A DNA stretch of 64,000 nucleotides from an uncultured Clostridia bacterium. GTDB taxonomy: Bacteria > Bacillota > Clostridia > Oscillospirales > Acutalibacteraceae. Shown in pieces: positions 1-10,975 of this stretch (the first letter of the stretch is position 1; each line of letters opens with the position of its first letter). The notes under the pieces are model-generated. The model did no database searches and had not been told where the DNA came from. It worked only from the letters and a program-made list of their open reading frames with translations. The DNA lies in the NCBI GenBank assembly GCA_947168445.1, contig CAMVLW010000002.1:25543-89542 (forward strand). The letters are read 5' to 3'. The translations under genes were made by a program, and so were the position numbers.

Positions 1-566
1 GGGGTGTCTGAGCTATAATAATCCGGCTTGTGGAACTCAAAAAGCCGCGCCTTGCCGTCAAGCTTGCCCGCTTCCACTTCCTTACACGCTTCAATAAAGA
101 GCGGGTTTTTGTAGGAAATGTGGTTGAGCACCAAGTCGAGAATGATGTTGATGCCGCGCTTGTGCGCTTCCTCCAGCAGCTTGTCAAAATCCTCAAGCGT
201 GCCGAAGTCCTTGTCAACATTGTAGTAATCCTCAACATTGTACTTGTGGTAGGAATCGGACGGATTTATCGGGGTCAGCCACAGCGCGTCAATTCCCAAG
301 TCCTCTCCCCCGTTGGGGTCGCCGTCATTGAGGTAGTCAAGCTGTGAAATAATGCCCTGAAAATCACCGATGTTGTCGCCGTTGGAATCGGCATAGGACT
401 GTGTAAAAATCTGATAATAATTGCGGTATTTATCGGTTGACGCCTTTGCTTCAACCCCCGCAACGGGGTCTTTTACGGCAGCGGGAGCCTGCTCGCCGCC
501 GCAGCCGGAAAGCGCAAGGGTGCCGACCATCGCCGCGGATAACAAAATAGATATTGATTTTTTCAT
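1..566 (-). CDS. Secreted GH13 alpha-amylase lipoprotein, N-terminal part (runs off the window)
   Basis: The minus strand is open from an ATG at 566, with GAGGAAAAACAG just before it, to base 1, giving about 188 residues without a stop. The protein opens with a lipoprotein signal (MKKSISILLSAAMVG, then LALSGCGG, so lipid on Cys22). It continues into the first GH13 barrel strands: YYQIFTQSYADSNGD, a GIDALWLTPI motif and ILDLVLNH, the conserved region I containing the DxxxNH motif. It is therefore an extracellular membrane-anchored starch or maltodextrin hydrolase. It lies 125 bp downstream of malG on the same strand, so it would make the oligosaccharides the importer takes up. The catalytic aspartate and glutamate lie beyond the window, so exact specificity (amylase or neopullulanase) cannot be told. 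Confidence 0.9.
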   Translation of the reverse strand, partial: MKKSISILLSAAMVGTLALSGCGGEQAPAAVKDPVAGVEAKASTDKYRNYYQIFTQSYADSNGDNIGDFQGIISQLDYLNDGDPNGGEDLGIDALWLTPINPSDSYHKYNVEDYYNVDKDFGTLEDFDKLLEEAHKRGINIILDLVLNHISYKNPLFIEACKEVEAGKLDGKARLFEFHKPDYYSSDT

Positions 567-629
567 CTGTTTTTCCTCAAAGGACAGCCTAAGCTGTCGG
601 TATCAGTGCGGCGCACCAAAGGTTAGAAA

Positions 630-654
630 GGGCGGCAGCCGATGACTGCCGCCC
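630..654 (-). terminator. Hairpin between malG and the amylase gene
   Basis: A 9 bp GC-rich perfect stem (GGGCGGCAG / CTGCCGCCC) with a 7-base loop, followed on the minus strand by TTTCT. It sits within the apparent operon, 36 bp past the malG stop, so it is either a weak or partial terminator or an mRNA-stabilising stem that lowers amylase expression. Confidence 0.5.
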
Positions 655-690
655 AAATGAGCTTATGAATTTGCAGCGATTGGCTGTGAA

Positions 691-1569
691 TTAGCCCTTT
701 ACGCCGCCGGCAGTTACGCCTTCTACGTAATACTTCTGCATCTTGAGGAAGAGCAGGGTAATCGGAACGGCAACAACAACCGAACCTGCCATAAACTGCT
801 GGAAGTAGGAGCTTCTGAATTCGGCGGAAATCATCTTTTGCAGACCGATAGCAACGGTGTATTTGCTGGTATCGTCACCCATGATGATCTTCGCGAGAAT
901 GAAGTCTGTCCACGGACCGATGAACGAGGTCAACACGGTGTAAACAACGATTGGCTTGGACATCGGGAGAATAATCTTCCAGAAAATCTGGTTCTTGGTC
1001 GCGCCGTCGATTGTCGCCGCTTCGTCGAGCGCTCGCGGAATGGTATCAAAGAAGCCCTTTGAAATCTGGAAACCGAGTCCCGCGCCGCAGCTGTAGCAGA
1101 GAACCAATGCAACCAGCGTGCCGTCGAGGTGCATAATCTTTAACAGATAATACATTGCGATCATGGTCATGAAGCCGGGGAACATACCGAGAATCATGGC
1201 GATGTTCATTAATTTTTTACGAGCGCCGAAACGCAGACGGCTGAACGCGTAGGATACCATCAAAACTGACAGTGTGGAAATTACGCAGCTGAAGCACGCA
1301 ACGACGAAGGTGTTGAGGAACCACTGCGGGAAATACAGGGTAGCAGCACCGGAGCCGGAGGGCGCGTTGCCCGCGAACAGGTCGATGTAGTGCTTAAAGG
1401 TGAACTGCTTGGGGAGCAGGGCGCCGTTGTCGATAACACCGCCGTCCAAACGGAGCGAGTGGAGTACCAGATAAACGAACGGCATAACCCAGATAATACA
1501 CATAACGCCGAGGATGATGTAAATGAGCGCGTTGGAAAGGTGTCTTCTGAGCTTATAACTTTTGATCAT
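691..1569 (-). CDS. malG: Maltodextrin ABC importer permease, MalG type
   Basis: This 292-residue inner-membrane permease of a carbohydrate ABC importer has six predicted membrane segments. Near residues 175-205 it carries the EAA coupling loop (ALDEAATIDGA, then IILPMSKP) that docks on the ATPase. The C-terminus GVTAGGVKG is typical of MalG/LacG. The ATG overlaps the malF stop as ATGA and has GAGGAGG upstream, so the two permeases are translationally coupled. No ATPase lies in this operon; the msmX gene at 10976-12124 is the likely partner. Maltose/maltodextrin is inferred from the long MalF partner and the adjacent GH13 enzyme. Confidence 0.9.
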   Translation of the reverse strand: MIKSYKLRRHLSNALIYIILGVMCIIWVMPFVYLVLHSLRLDGGVIDNGALLPKQFTFKHYIDLFAGNAPSGSGAATLYFPQWFLNTFVVACFSCVISTLSVLMVSYAFSRLRFGARKKLMNIAMILGMFPGFMTMIAMYYLLKIMHLDGTLVALVLCYSCGAGLGFQISKGFFDTIPRALDEAATIDGATKNQIFWKIILPMSKPIVVYTVLTSFIGPWTDFILAKIIMGDDTSKYTVAIGLQKMISAEFRSSYFQQFMAGSVVVAVPITLLFLKMQKYYVEGVTAGGVKG

Positions 1570-3065
1570 GAGAACGCCTCCTCATCCTTCATAGACTTAG
1601 AATTGTTGTAAACAATCAGCGACAGGGTAGCGCAGATAATGAATACCAAGATACCGATAGCCGAAGCAAGACCGTAGTCCTGAACGCCCGAACCCATCGA
1701 CAGGTTGTACAGCCACGTTACCAGAATATCCGTATAGCCCGCGTTGAAGTAGTCGGGGTTGGTGGGTCTGCCGCCGGTCAGCAGGAAGATTACGTTGAAG
1801 TTGTTGATGTTGCCAACGAACGTAGTAATCAGCTGAGGTGTGGTTACGAAAATCATGTAGGGAAGGGTGATTTTCGTAAAGGTTTTGAACGGCGACGCAC
1901 CGTCGATGCGCGCGGATTCGTACAAGTCCTCCGGAATGTTCATCAAGATACCGGACATTGAGAGGATGGTGTACGGAATACCAACCCAGCAGTTGACGAT
2001 AATAACTGTCAACCTTGCGGTAAGCGCCTCGCCGCCGAGGAAGTTGATATGCGGGTTAACACCGCCGTTGAAGAATGCGAGCACCATGTTGAACGCGCCA
2101 TCCTCTGCGAGAATCTGGCTCATGAGCAGCAGGGATACGAACTGCGGAACAGCGATGGTGATAACGAACATGGTTCTGAACACACCCTTGAGCTTGATGC
2201 CCTTCTTGTTGATCATAAGAGCAACAATCATACCGAGGATGTAGTTCGAGAAGGTTGCGGCTACCGCCCAGATGAGCGTCCAGCCGGCGATGCCGAAGAA
2301 GGTCTGCGCCTTCTTGGCGCTGTCGATAACATTGAGCAGGTTTCCGAAGTTTTCAAGACCTACCCAGTCAAACAGGTTGATGTGATCGGTACCGTTGTAG
2401 TTGGTAAACGCAATCAAAATCATGAAAATCAGCGGGAGAATGTTGAAAACGCTGATCATCAAAATCGGGAAGGAAAGAAGGGTGATGTGATACTTTCCGT
2501 CGAGGAATGCGCGCGCGTCCTCTTTCAGAGAGGTGGGCTTTTCGCCGTTCTCTTTCATTACCTGAAGCTTGTAAGCGTCCTTGATGTTGGAGATGTAAAT
2601 AACAAATACAACAGCGGTAATAACGAGGGTGAGGGTCGCGTAAAGCAGAATCTGCATGGATTTCTGACCCGGAACGGTTACGGCAAAGCCGTCAATGATT
2701 TCGGTGTGCTGGGCAATGGTACCCAGAGTGGGCAGCCAGTAGAGCTGTTCCGCGCCGAAGAACACCAAAAACAGAATGTAGAGAACCTCTACGAGAAAAT
2801 ACAAAATACCCTTATAGTATTTTTTCTTATGCAGGCAGCCGAAGCCGAAGATTACATAAGAAAGTTTTGTCGCCCAGTCACCCTTTACAAAGGTGACACC
2901 GTAGTTTTTAAAGCCTTTGCCAATACCGACAAAGAAGTGAACAATTGCCAGACCGATCGTCTTGAAAAATCTTCCAACGGCGCCGGGCAGGTTTTTAAAG
3001 AACTTCTTAAAGTTAAAGGCAAATTTCTGCAACGGACTGAGCTGTTTATATTCAACGTATGTCAT
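1566..3065 (-). CDS. malF: Maltodextrin ABC importer permease, MalF type
   Basis: This 499-residue permease is much longer than the roughly 290 residues of most sugar permeases of this kind. The extra N-terminal third holds two or three additional membrane segments (about residues 65-110 and 135-160), as is usual in MalF-like proteins. The core permease follows, with an EAA loop LYESARIDGASPF and ITLPYM near residue 390. AAAGGAGAGCTTAT precedes the ATG. It heteropairs with MalG and follows malE after a 226 bp gap containing strong hairpins, which probably let the binding protein be made in excess. Confidence 0.9.
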   Translation of the reverse strand: MTYVEYKQLSPLQKFAFNFKKFFKNLPGAVGRFFKTIGLAIVHFFVGIGKGFKNYGVTFVKGDWATKLSYVIFGFGCLHKKKYYKGILYFLVEVLYILFLVFFGAEQLYWLPTLGTIAQHTEIIDGFAVTVPGQKSMQILLYATLTLVITAVVFVIYISNIKDAYKLQVMKENGEKPTSLKEDARAFLDGKYHITLLSFPILMISVFNILPLIFMILIAFTNYNGTDHINLFDWVGLENFGNLLNVIDSAKKAQTFFGIAGWTLIWAVAATFSNYILGMIVALMINKKGIKLKGVFRTMFVITIAVPQFVSLLLMSQILAEDGAFNMVLAFFNGGVNPHINFLGGEALTARLTVIIVNCWVGIPYTILSMSGILMNIPEDLYESARIDGASPFKTFTKITLPYMIFVTTPQLITTFVGNINNFNVIFLLTGGRPTNPDYFNAGYTDILVTWLYNLSMGSGVQDYGLASAIGILVFIICATLSLIVYNNSKSMKDEEAFS

Positions 3066-3144
3066 ATAAGCTCTCCTTTAAAAAGTCTGAAAATCTCTCT
3101 TTATTATATAGCGGTCGGGGTGTAAATCGTGCCGCCGCCCGCTT

Positions 3145-3221
3145 TACACCAAACTAATAATGCCTTTTACGTTTCCCATATAATAAAAAACATTATTCGT
3201 TTGGTGTATAGAAAACGTAAA
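3145..3221 (-). promoter_or_regulatory. Overlapping alternative hairpins between malE and malF
   Basis: An 18 bp inverted repeat with one mismatch (arms 3145-3162 and 3191-3208; TACACCAAAC pairs with GTTTGGTGTA) encloses a 28-base loop. A second 9 bp inverted repeat (TTTACGTTT at 3166-3174, AAACGTAAA at 3213-3221) uses bases of that loop and flank, so the two stems exclude each other sterically in part. This could be an mRNA switch, or the 18 bp palindrome could be a repressor operator for an internal promoter; a TATAAT-like box is seen at about 3108-3116. Confidence 0.5.
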
Positions 3222-3233
3222 TCAGGGGTTGTT

Positions 3234-3259
3234 CGGGGCACCCCGGAAGGGGCACCCCG
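3234..3259 (-). terminator. GC-rich hairpin after malE (no U tract)
   Basis: Two 11-base arms (CGGGGCACCCC / GGGGCACCCCG) pair except for two central mismatches around a GGAA loop, 33 bp after the malE stop. No T-run follows on the minus strand, so it is more likely a 3'-protecting or partially terminating stem that sets the MalE:MalF ratio than a full terminator. Confidence 0.5.
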
Positions 3260-3291
3260 AAGAAGTTATTAAGTTGTGAAAAACTGTCAAA

Positions 3292-4626
3292 TTATTCGTC
3301 GCGTACGTTAGCGATGGTCTTTTCAAACAGTTTCTTGGTTGCAGCCTCGTCAGCGGGGTTCCAGCCGTCCTTGTACATCTCGCTGCCGAGAGTACCCATG
3401 GAGGTCCAGAATGTACCTGCTACGTTAACCTGAGGAACAGCGTTCTCAGCCTGAGCGGCAACAGCCTGCAGAATAGCGTCGTCAGCAACAGCCTTCAGAG
3501 CTTCCTGGTTGGAGGGACCCCAGCCAATCTGCTTTGCTCTCTGCTCCTGGCATTCCTGACCTGCGAGGTAGTAGCCGAGGATCTGAGCGGAGCGCGGGAA
3601 CTTGGTGTGGGAGTTAACGCCGATGTACTTGTAACCAAACAGGGAGATAATCTGCTTGTCTTCGCTGCCAACCTTGATGGTGGGGAGCTTTGCAGCGCCG
3701 AACTTGTCGCCCAGAGCTTCCTTGTCGGGCTGGGAGTTCCAAGTACCGTCGATGCCTGCGCCAACCTTGCCGTTCTTGAAGCCGGTGGAGATGTTAGCGG
3801 GATCCTGAGAAACGAAGGTGCCCTTGTAGTCCTTCATGAGCTGAGCAAACGCCATGAGGGTCTTAACAACGGTAGCCTCGTCATACTCTTTGAACTTCTG
3901 AGTGGTGCCGTCAGCCTCAAAGCCGTCGATTTCAGCGCCGCCGGTGAAGGCGAAGATGCAGCTGTAGTAGCCGTTGCCTGCGTCCATAATGAAGGACTTG
4001 CCTGCCTTCTTACAAGCAGCCAGAACGCCTTCAAGGGTCTTAGCGTCGTCAGCGGTTACAACAGAGTTGTCGAATACGAGATAGTAGCCATTATCATTGG
4101 TCTCGGGGAATGCGAGCAGCTGGCCGTCAAAGGTAGCAGCGGTAACGGTCTTTTCAGCGTTCATAGCCTGAACCTGAGCAGCCAGAGCGGGAGCAACCTG
4201 GGTCAGAACCTGAGCGTCCTTGAGCTTGTTGAGCTGGTCGCTCGGGAAGCCGAATACGTCGGCAGCCTTCTCAGGGTCGTTAACGATCAGAGTAGCGGCG
4301 TCGTTTTCACCCTGCGCAACAACTTCGATAGAAGCGAATTTCTTATCGGAATAGTGGGATTTGAAAGCTTCAACCTGAGTTTTAACCAGATCAACCGCCT
4401 TGTCGGGAGCCCATACCTTCAAAGTAATGTTGTCTTCATCACCGAAGAGAGAGGCGTCAGGCCAAGAGGGGTCAACTGCAGCTGCAGCAGAAGCGTCGCC
4501 CTTGGACTCGGTCTGAGAACCGTCAGCAGCCTTGGAGCCGGAATTGTTGTTTCCGCCGCCGCCGCAGCCCGCGAACGCGGTAGCTGTCAACATGCCTGCC
4601 AATAAAATGGCGAGAACTTTTTTCAT
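3292..4626 (-). CDS. malE: Maltodextrin-binding lipoprotein, MalE type
   Basis: A 444-residue extracytoplasmic solute-binding protein. The signal peptide has a lipobox (ATAFAGCGGGG, lipid on Cys20) followed by a Ser/Gly/Asn-rich linker. Then comes a family 1 binding-protein fold starting near NITLKVWAPDK and including the FGFPSDQL and DGQLLAFPET segments typical of MalE. It is first in the operon with its own strong promoter and captures maltodextrins for MalFG. The sugar is inferred from the operon. Confidence 0.9.
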   Translation of the reverse strand: MKKVLAILLAGMLTATAFAGCGGGGNNNSGSKAADGSQTESKGDASAAAAVDPSWPDASLFGDEDNITLKVWAPDKAVDLVKTQVEAFKSHYSDKKFASIEVVAQGENDAATLIVNDPEKAADVFGFPSDQLNKLKDAQVLTQVAPALAAQVQAMNAEKTVTAATFDGQLLAFPETNDNGYYLVFDNSVVTADDAKTLEGVLAACKKAGKSFIMDAGNGYYSCIFAFTGGAEIDGFEADGTTQKFKEYDEATVVKTLMAFAQLMKDYKGTFVSQDPANISTGFKNGKVGAGIDGTWNSQPDKEALGDKFGAAKLPTIKVGSEDKQIISLFGYKYIGVNSHTKFPRSAQILGYYLAGQECQEQRAKQIGWGPSNQEALKAVADDAILQAVAAQAENAVPQVNVAGTFWTSMGTLGSEMYKDGWNPADEAATKKLFEKTIANVRDE

Positions 4627-4699
4627 TGGAATGTCCTTCTTTCATTAATTTTATTTCATGGAGCAAATTGCACAAACGACTCTCTGTTCCACTAATTAA

Positions 4700-4728
4700 A
4701 TAATATCAAAAACGCAAGCAAATTTCAA
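4700..4728 (-). promoter_or_regulatory. Promoter of malEFG
   Basis: TTGAAA (4728-4723), a 17-base spacer and TATTAT (4705-4700) read on the minus strand, giving a leader of about 65 bases before the malE ATG at 4626. The spacer carries GCTTGCG, and a GCAAATTGC palindrome-like site lies near +1; either could be a LacI-family operator. No regulator gene is adjacent. Confidence 0.75.
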
Positions 4729-5113
4729 CTACTTTTGTACTTTTTATCTAACTTGTTAATTTCGGGTTCATTTTTTGTATAAAATTACCCGCAAATTTTT
4801 CCAATTTGTAACTTCCTACAAACTTTAAGACTTGATTTTATGCAAATTTACCTTTAGCCCTTTGTTAAATTTGCTCAAACGCGAACGAATTAATTGAGGG
4901 AATTGCCCCATTTTCGCCGTCGGAACCCCCTCTTTTTCGCTTGGTGAAAAAATTTCGTTAAAATTTTTAGTAACTTTTCACCAATTGTCAGAAAAACGGG
5001 CGCAAGCGGTTTTTCGCGTCTTGTTTTCCGCGGATTTCACCACCACAACATCTTGTGCAGCGGCAAAACACCTGCCGCAAAAGACGGTTTTTTCACAAGT
5101 TGACGGTTTGATA
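4729..5113. other. AT-rich divergent intergenic region between malE and murE
   Basis: No reading frame with a ribosome binding site is visible. The stretch is AT-rich with runs of A and T, and contains a CGAAC/GTTCG-poor, TTTGCTCAAACGCGAACG segment near 4868 that could bind a regulator. Otherwise nothing recognisable. Confidence 0.4.
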
Positions 5114-5142
5114 TTGTAAACGGAAGAAATTGTTGCTATAAT
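5114..5142 (+). promoter_or_regulatory. Promoter of murE
   Basis: TTGTAA (5114-5119), 17-base spacer, TATAAT (5137-5142). The transcript would start near 5149, 42 bases before the murE ATG. Confidence 0.75.
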
Positions 5143-5190
5143 AATCATATAAATGTATATGCAACCCCCACGATAAAAAGGAGCGATTTC

Positions 5191-6666
5191 ATGAAACTTT
5201 CCGCGCTGTTAAAAACCACCGACGTCCTCTCGCAAACCGGCGGCGATCCCGACATCACCGATATTGTATATGACTCCCGCAAGGCGGCGCCCGGCACGGC
5301 GTTTGTCTGCTTGAAGGGCTACACCTCCGACGGTCACAAATTCGCCGCTTCCGCGGTGGAAAAGGGCGCTTCGGCGCTTATCATCAGCGACGCGCTTGAC
5401 TTTGAAGCGCCAAAAGACGTCGCTGTCGTCAAGGTAGACAACACGCGCTTGGCACTGGCGCTGATGAGCGCCGAGCTGTTCGGCAATCCGGCAAACGAGC
5501 TCAAAACCGTCGCCATCACCGGCACCAAGGGCAAAACCACCACCACGGCAATGATTGCCGAAATTTTCGAACACGCGGGCATACCCACCGGCACCATCGG
5601 CACGCTGGGTATTGTCTACGGCGGCAGCACCTATAAAACCGACAACACCACGCCCGAAAGCTACGAGATTCAAAAGGCAATGCGCGACATGATCAACGCG
5701 GGCTGCAAGGCTATGGTCATTGAAGCGTCGTCTATCGGCTTAAAGCACCACCGTCTGGCGGGCGTGACCTTTGACGTGGGCATTTTCACCAACTTCTCCG
5801 ACGACCACATCGGCGGCGTGGAGCACAAGGACATGGCGGAATACCTCTACTGCAAGAGCCTGCTGTTCCGTCAGGTCAGAAACGCCGCGGCGAACTGCGA
5901 CGACCCCGCTTACAAGGACATTACAAAGGACTTCCGCGGCAAGCTGCACACCTTCGGCTTTTCCGAAAACGCGCAGCTGCGCGCAGTGAACGACCATCTG
6001 CTTTCGGACGGCGGCTTTATCGGCGTGCATTTTGAAACAGAGGGCGCGAAAACGCTTTCGCTCAATGTCGGCGTTCCGGGCATTTTCAACGTCTACAACG
6101 CGCTTGCCGCCATCAGCGCCGTCAGCTTTTTCGACATTCCCGACCAAGCGATTATCGACGGCTTAAAGGTCGCGCATGTCAAGGGCAGAGTGGAGCCGGT
6201 CGCCGTACCGGGCAACTACAGCCTGCTGATTGACTACGCGCACAACGCGCTCTCAATGGAAAACGTGCTGACAACCCTGCGGCAATACAACCCGCACCGT
6301 CTGATTACCCTTTTCGGCGCAGGCGGAAACCGCCCCAAGGTGCGCCGTTTTGAGATGGGCGAGTCCTCCGGCAGACTCAGCGATTTGTCGGTCGTCACCG
6401 AGGACAACTCGCGCTTTGAGGACGTGATGGACATTATCGAGGACATCAAGGTGGGACTTGCCAAAACCGACGGCAAATATGTCGTTGTGCCCAACCGCAA
6501 GGAAGCGATTCGCTACTGTATGCTCAACGCCGAGGACGGCGACATTATCGTCCTCGCGGGAAAGGGTCACGAGGATTATCAGGAAATCAAGGGCGTGAAA
6601 TACCACATGGACGAGCGCGAGCTGATTCGTGAGATTATCGAAGAAGAGCATTTGAGTGACGAGTGA
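5191..6666 (+). CDS. murE: UDP-N-acetylmuramyl-tripeptide synthetase-type Mur ligase
   Basis: This 491-residue cytoplasmic ligase adds the third amino acid to UDP-MurNAc-L-Ala-D-Glu. The N-terminal uridine-binding domain has YDSRKAAPG. The P-loop GTKGKTTT is at residues 111-118, a TTPES substrate motif follows, and there is a YCKSLLF lysine expected to be carbamylated. The C-terminal domain has DNSR at 405-408, where meso-diaminopimelate enzymes usually have DNPR, so DAP is the likely substrate but with Pro replaced by Ser. The start follows AAAAGGAGCGATTTC. It stands alone between sugar genes with its own promoter and terminator rather than in a cell-wall cluster, and may be a second copy. 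Confidence 0.85.
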   Translation: MKLSALLKTTDVLSQTGGDPDITDIVYDSRKAAPGTAFVCLKGYTSDGHKFAASAVEKGASALIISDALDFEAPKDVAVVKVDNTRLALALMSAELFGNPANELKTVAITGTKGKTTTTAMIAEIFEHAGIPTGTIGTLGIVYGGSTYKTDNTTPESYEIQKAMRDMINAGCKAMVIEASSIGLKHHRLAGVTFDVGIFTNFSDDHIGGVEHKDMAEYLYCKSLLFRQVRNAAANCDDPAYKDITKDFRGKLHTFGFSENAQLRAVNDHLLSDGGFIGVHFETEGAKTLSLNVGVPGIFNVYNALAAISAVSFFDIPDQAIIDGLKVAHVKGRVEPVAVPGNYSLLIDYAHNALSMENVLTTLRQYNPHRLITLFGAGGNRPKVRRFEMGESSGRLSDLSVVTEDNSRFEDVMDIIEDIKVGLAKTDGKYVVVPNRKEAIRYCMLNAEDGDIIVLAGKGHEDYQEIKGVKYHMDERELIREIIEEEHLSDE

Positions 6667-6696
6667 TTAGTGAGTTATAAGTTATAAGTGATAGGA
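6665..6696. repeat. GTTAGTG/TTATAAGT intergenic repeat, copy 1
   Basis: Short AT-rich repeat (TTAGTGAGTTATAAG units) immediately after the murE stop. The same units recur near 50932, 51056, 54012, 54185, 58710 and 60236, each time directly beside a gene end or start. Confidence 0.7.
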
Positions 6697-6701
6697 AAAG
6701 T

Positions 6702-6747
6702 CAGCAGTCAGGAACGCTTTGTGTCCCTGACTGCTGTTTGTTTTGTG
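6702..6747 (+). terminator. Terminator between murE and galM
   Basis: 11 bp perfect stem CAGCAGTCAGG (6702-6712) / CCTGACTGCTG (6726-6736) followed by TTTGTTTTG. On the other strand it is followed by ACTTTTCC, so it may also serve galM. Confidence 0.8.
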
Positions 6748-6748
6748 T

Positions 6749-7786
6749 TTATGATTGATAAGTGCGAAAGCGGTAGGCGGTTGTTTCGCGGAACTGTTCT
6801 CCCCTGCGCAATACGGTGCTCGGAAAATGCGGGTAATTGGGGCTTGCGGGATAATGCTGGGTTTCAAGGCACACACCCGCGTATTTCTCATAAGGCGCTC
6901 CGCCCTTGCACCGCGCCGCCTTATCAACGAAAATAAAATTGCCGGTATAGAGCTGCACGCCGGGCTGCGTGGTGCTGCATGTCAGCGCGATGCCGCTGTC
7001 AGGGCTTTTGACAACGGCGAATTCGCGCAGCTCGCCGCCGCTGTTGAGCACATAATTATGGTCGTAGCCGCCGCACTGCTTCACCGTTGTATCATCTGCA
7101 AAAATATCCCTGCCAATGGGCTTTTCCGTGCGGAAGTCGAGCGGCGTGTTTTCCACGCTGAGGAACTCGCCGGTGGGCGTGGAGGCGACGTCCGTTTCGG
7201 TCACGCAATCCGAGTCCAGCCGCAAGAGGTGGCTGAAAATGTCGCCTGTTCCGTTGAGATTAAAGTACGTATGGTTGGTGAGGTTGAGCACGGTGTCCTT
7301 GTCGGTCTCGGCAAAATAGTCGATTTCGAGGGCGTTGTCCTCTGTCAGACGGTAACGCACCTCCACTTGCAGGTTGCCGGGAAAGTCCTCCTCACCGTCG
7401 GGGCTGAGATAACGGAACACAACACAATCTCCCTGAATTTCACTTTCGAATACGCGCTTGGAGAACAAGCCGTGCAGGTGGTTTTCGCCCGCGTTCTTTT
7501 TTAAGCGTACCGTTTCACCGTTGAGTTCAAACGCCGCGCCCTTAATGCGGTTGGCAAAGCGACCGACAACCGCGCCGAAAAAGCTCCAGCCCTCCTCATA
7601 GGAGCGCAAATCCTCATAGCCGAGCGCCACGTCAACCGGGGCGCCGTTTTTATCGGGAACAATTATCCGCTGAATCGTGCAGCCGTAGGAAAGCGCCGTC
7701 ACCGTCATGCCCGATTGGTTTGTCAGCGTGTAGCGCAAAACCTCCTGACCGTCCTTCGTTGTGCCGAAATATTCCGAAGTAATCAT
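6749..7786 (-). CDS. galM: Aldose 1-epimerase (galactose mutarotase)
   Basis: A 345-residue cytoplasmic enzyme that interconverts alpha and beta anomers of galactose or glucose, feeding galactokinase. It contains NRIKGAAFELNGE, the NHTYFNLNG catalytic-histidine motif and YDHNYVLN typical of the family. GGGGAGAGAAA precedes the ATG. It is divergent from lacZ, whose reaction releases beta-galactose, the anomer this enzyme converts. It has its own promoter. Confidence 0.93.
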   Translation of the reverse strand: MITSEYFGTTKDGQEVLRYTLTNQSGMTVTALSYGCTIQRIIVPDKNGAPVDVALGYEDLRSYEEGWSFFGAVVGRFANRIKGAAFELNGETVRLKKNAGENHLHGLFSKRVFESEIQGDCVVFRYLSPDGEEDFPGNLQVEVRYRLTEDNALEIDYFAETDKDTVLNLTNHTYFNLNGTGDIFSHLLRLDSDCVTETDVASTPTGEFLSVENTPLDFRTEKPIGRDIFADDTTVKQCGGYDHNYVLNSGGELREFAVVKSPDSGIALTCSTTQPGVQLYTGNFIFVDKAARCKGGAPYEKYAGVCLETQHYPASPNYPHFPSTVLRRGEQFRETTAYRFRTYQS

Positions 7787-7827
7787 TTTCTCTCCCCTTT
7801 TCTAATATATACCGAATTTCTTTCTCT

Positions 7828-7856
7828 ATTGTAACACCCAAACGCGGCAATGACAA
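7828..7856 (-). promoter_or_regulatory. Promoter of galM
   Basis: TTGTCA (7856-7851), 17-base spacer, TACAAT (7833-7828) on the minus strand, 35 bases upstream of the expected ribosome binding site. Confidence 0.75.
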
Positions 7857-7907
7857 TGTAAATTTCCAATTTTCTTCAAAAAAATTTCAAAAATAATCAA
7901 AAAAGTG

Positions 7908-7936
7908 CAGACAAACGCAAATTTATGGAGTATAAT
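7908..7936 (+). promoter_or_regulatory. Promoter of lacZ
   Basis: A perfect TATAAT at 7931-7936 with a weak CAGACA 17 bases upstream (7908-7913). The weak -35 suggests activation is needed. It lies back to back with the galM promoter. Confidence 0.55.
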
Positions 7937-7954
7937 CAGCTTAATACTATATGA

Positions 7955-10909
<2,955 letters not shown>

Positions 10910-10917
10910 GCCATAGC

Positions 10918-10953
10918 AAAAGCCCCGGACGGCTTTCACCATCCGGGGCTTTT
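10918..10953 (+). terminator. Bidirectional terminator between lacZ and msmX
   Basis: 12 bp perfect stem AAAAGCCCCGGA / TCCGGGGCTTTT with a 12-base loop. The A- and T-rich arms let it work for both converging genes. Confidence 0.85.
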
Positions 10954-10975
10954 AAATGAATAAAGAAGGATACAA

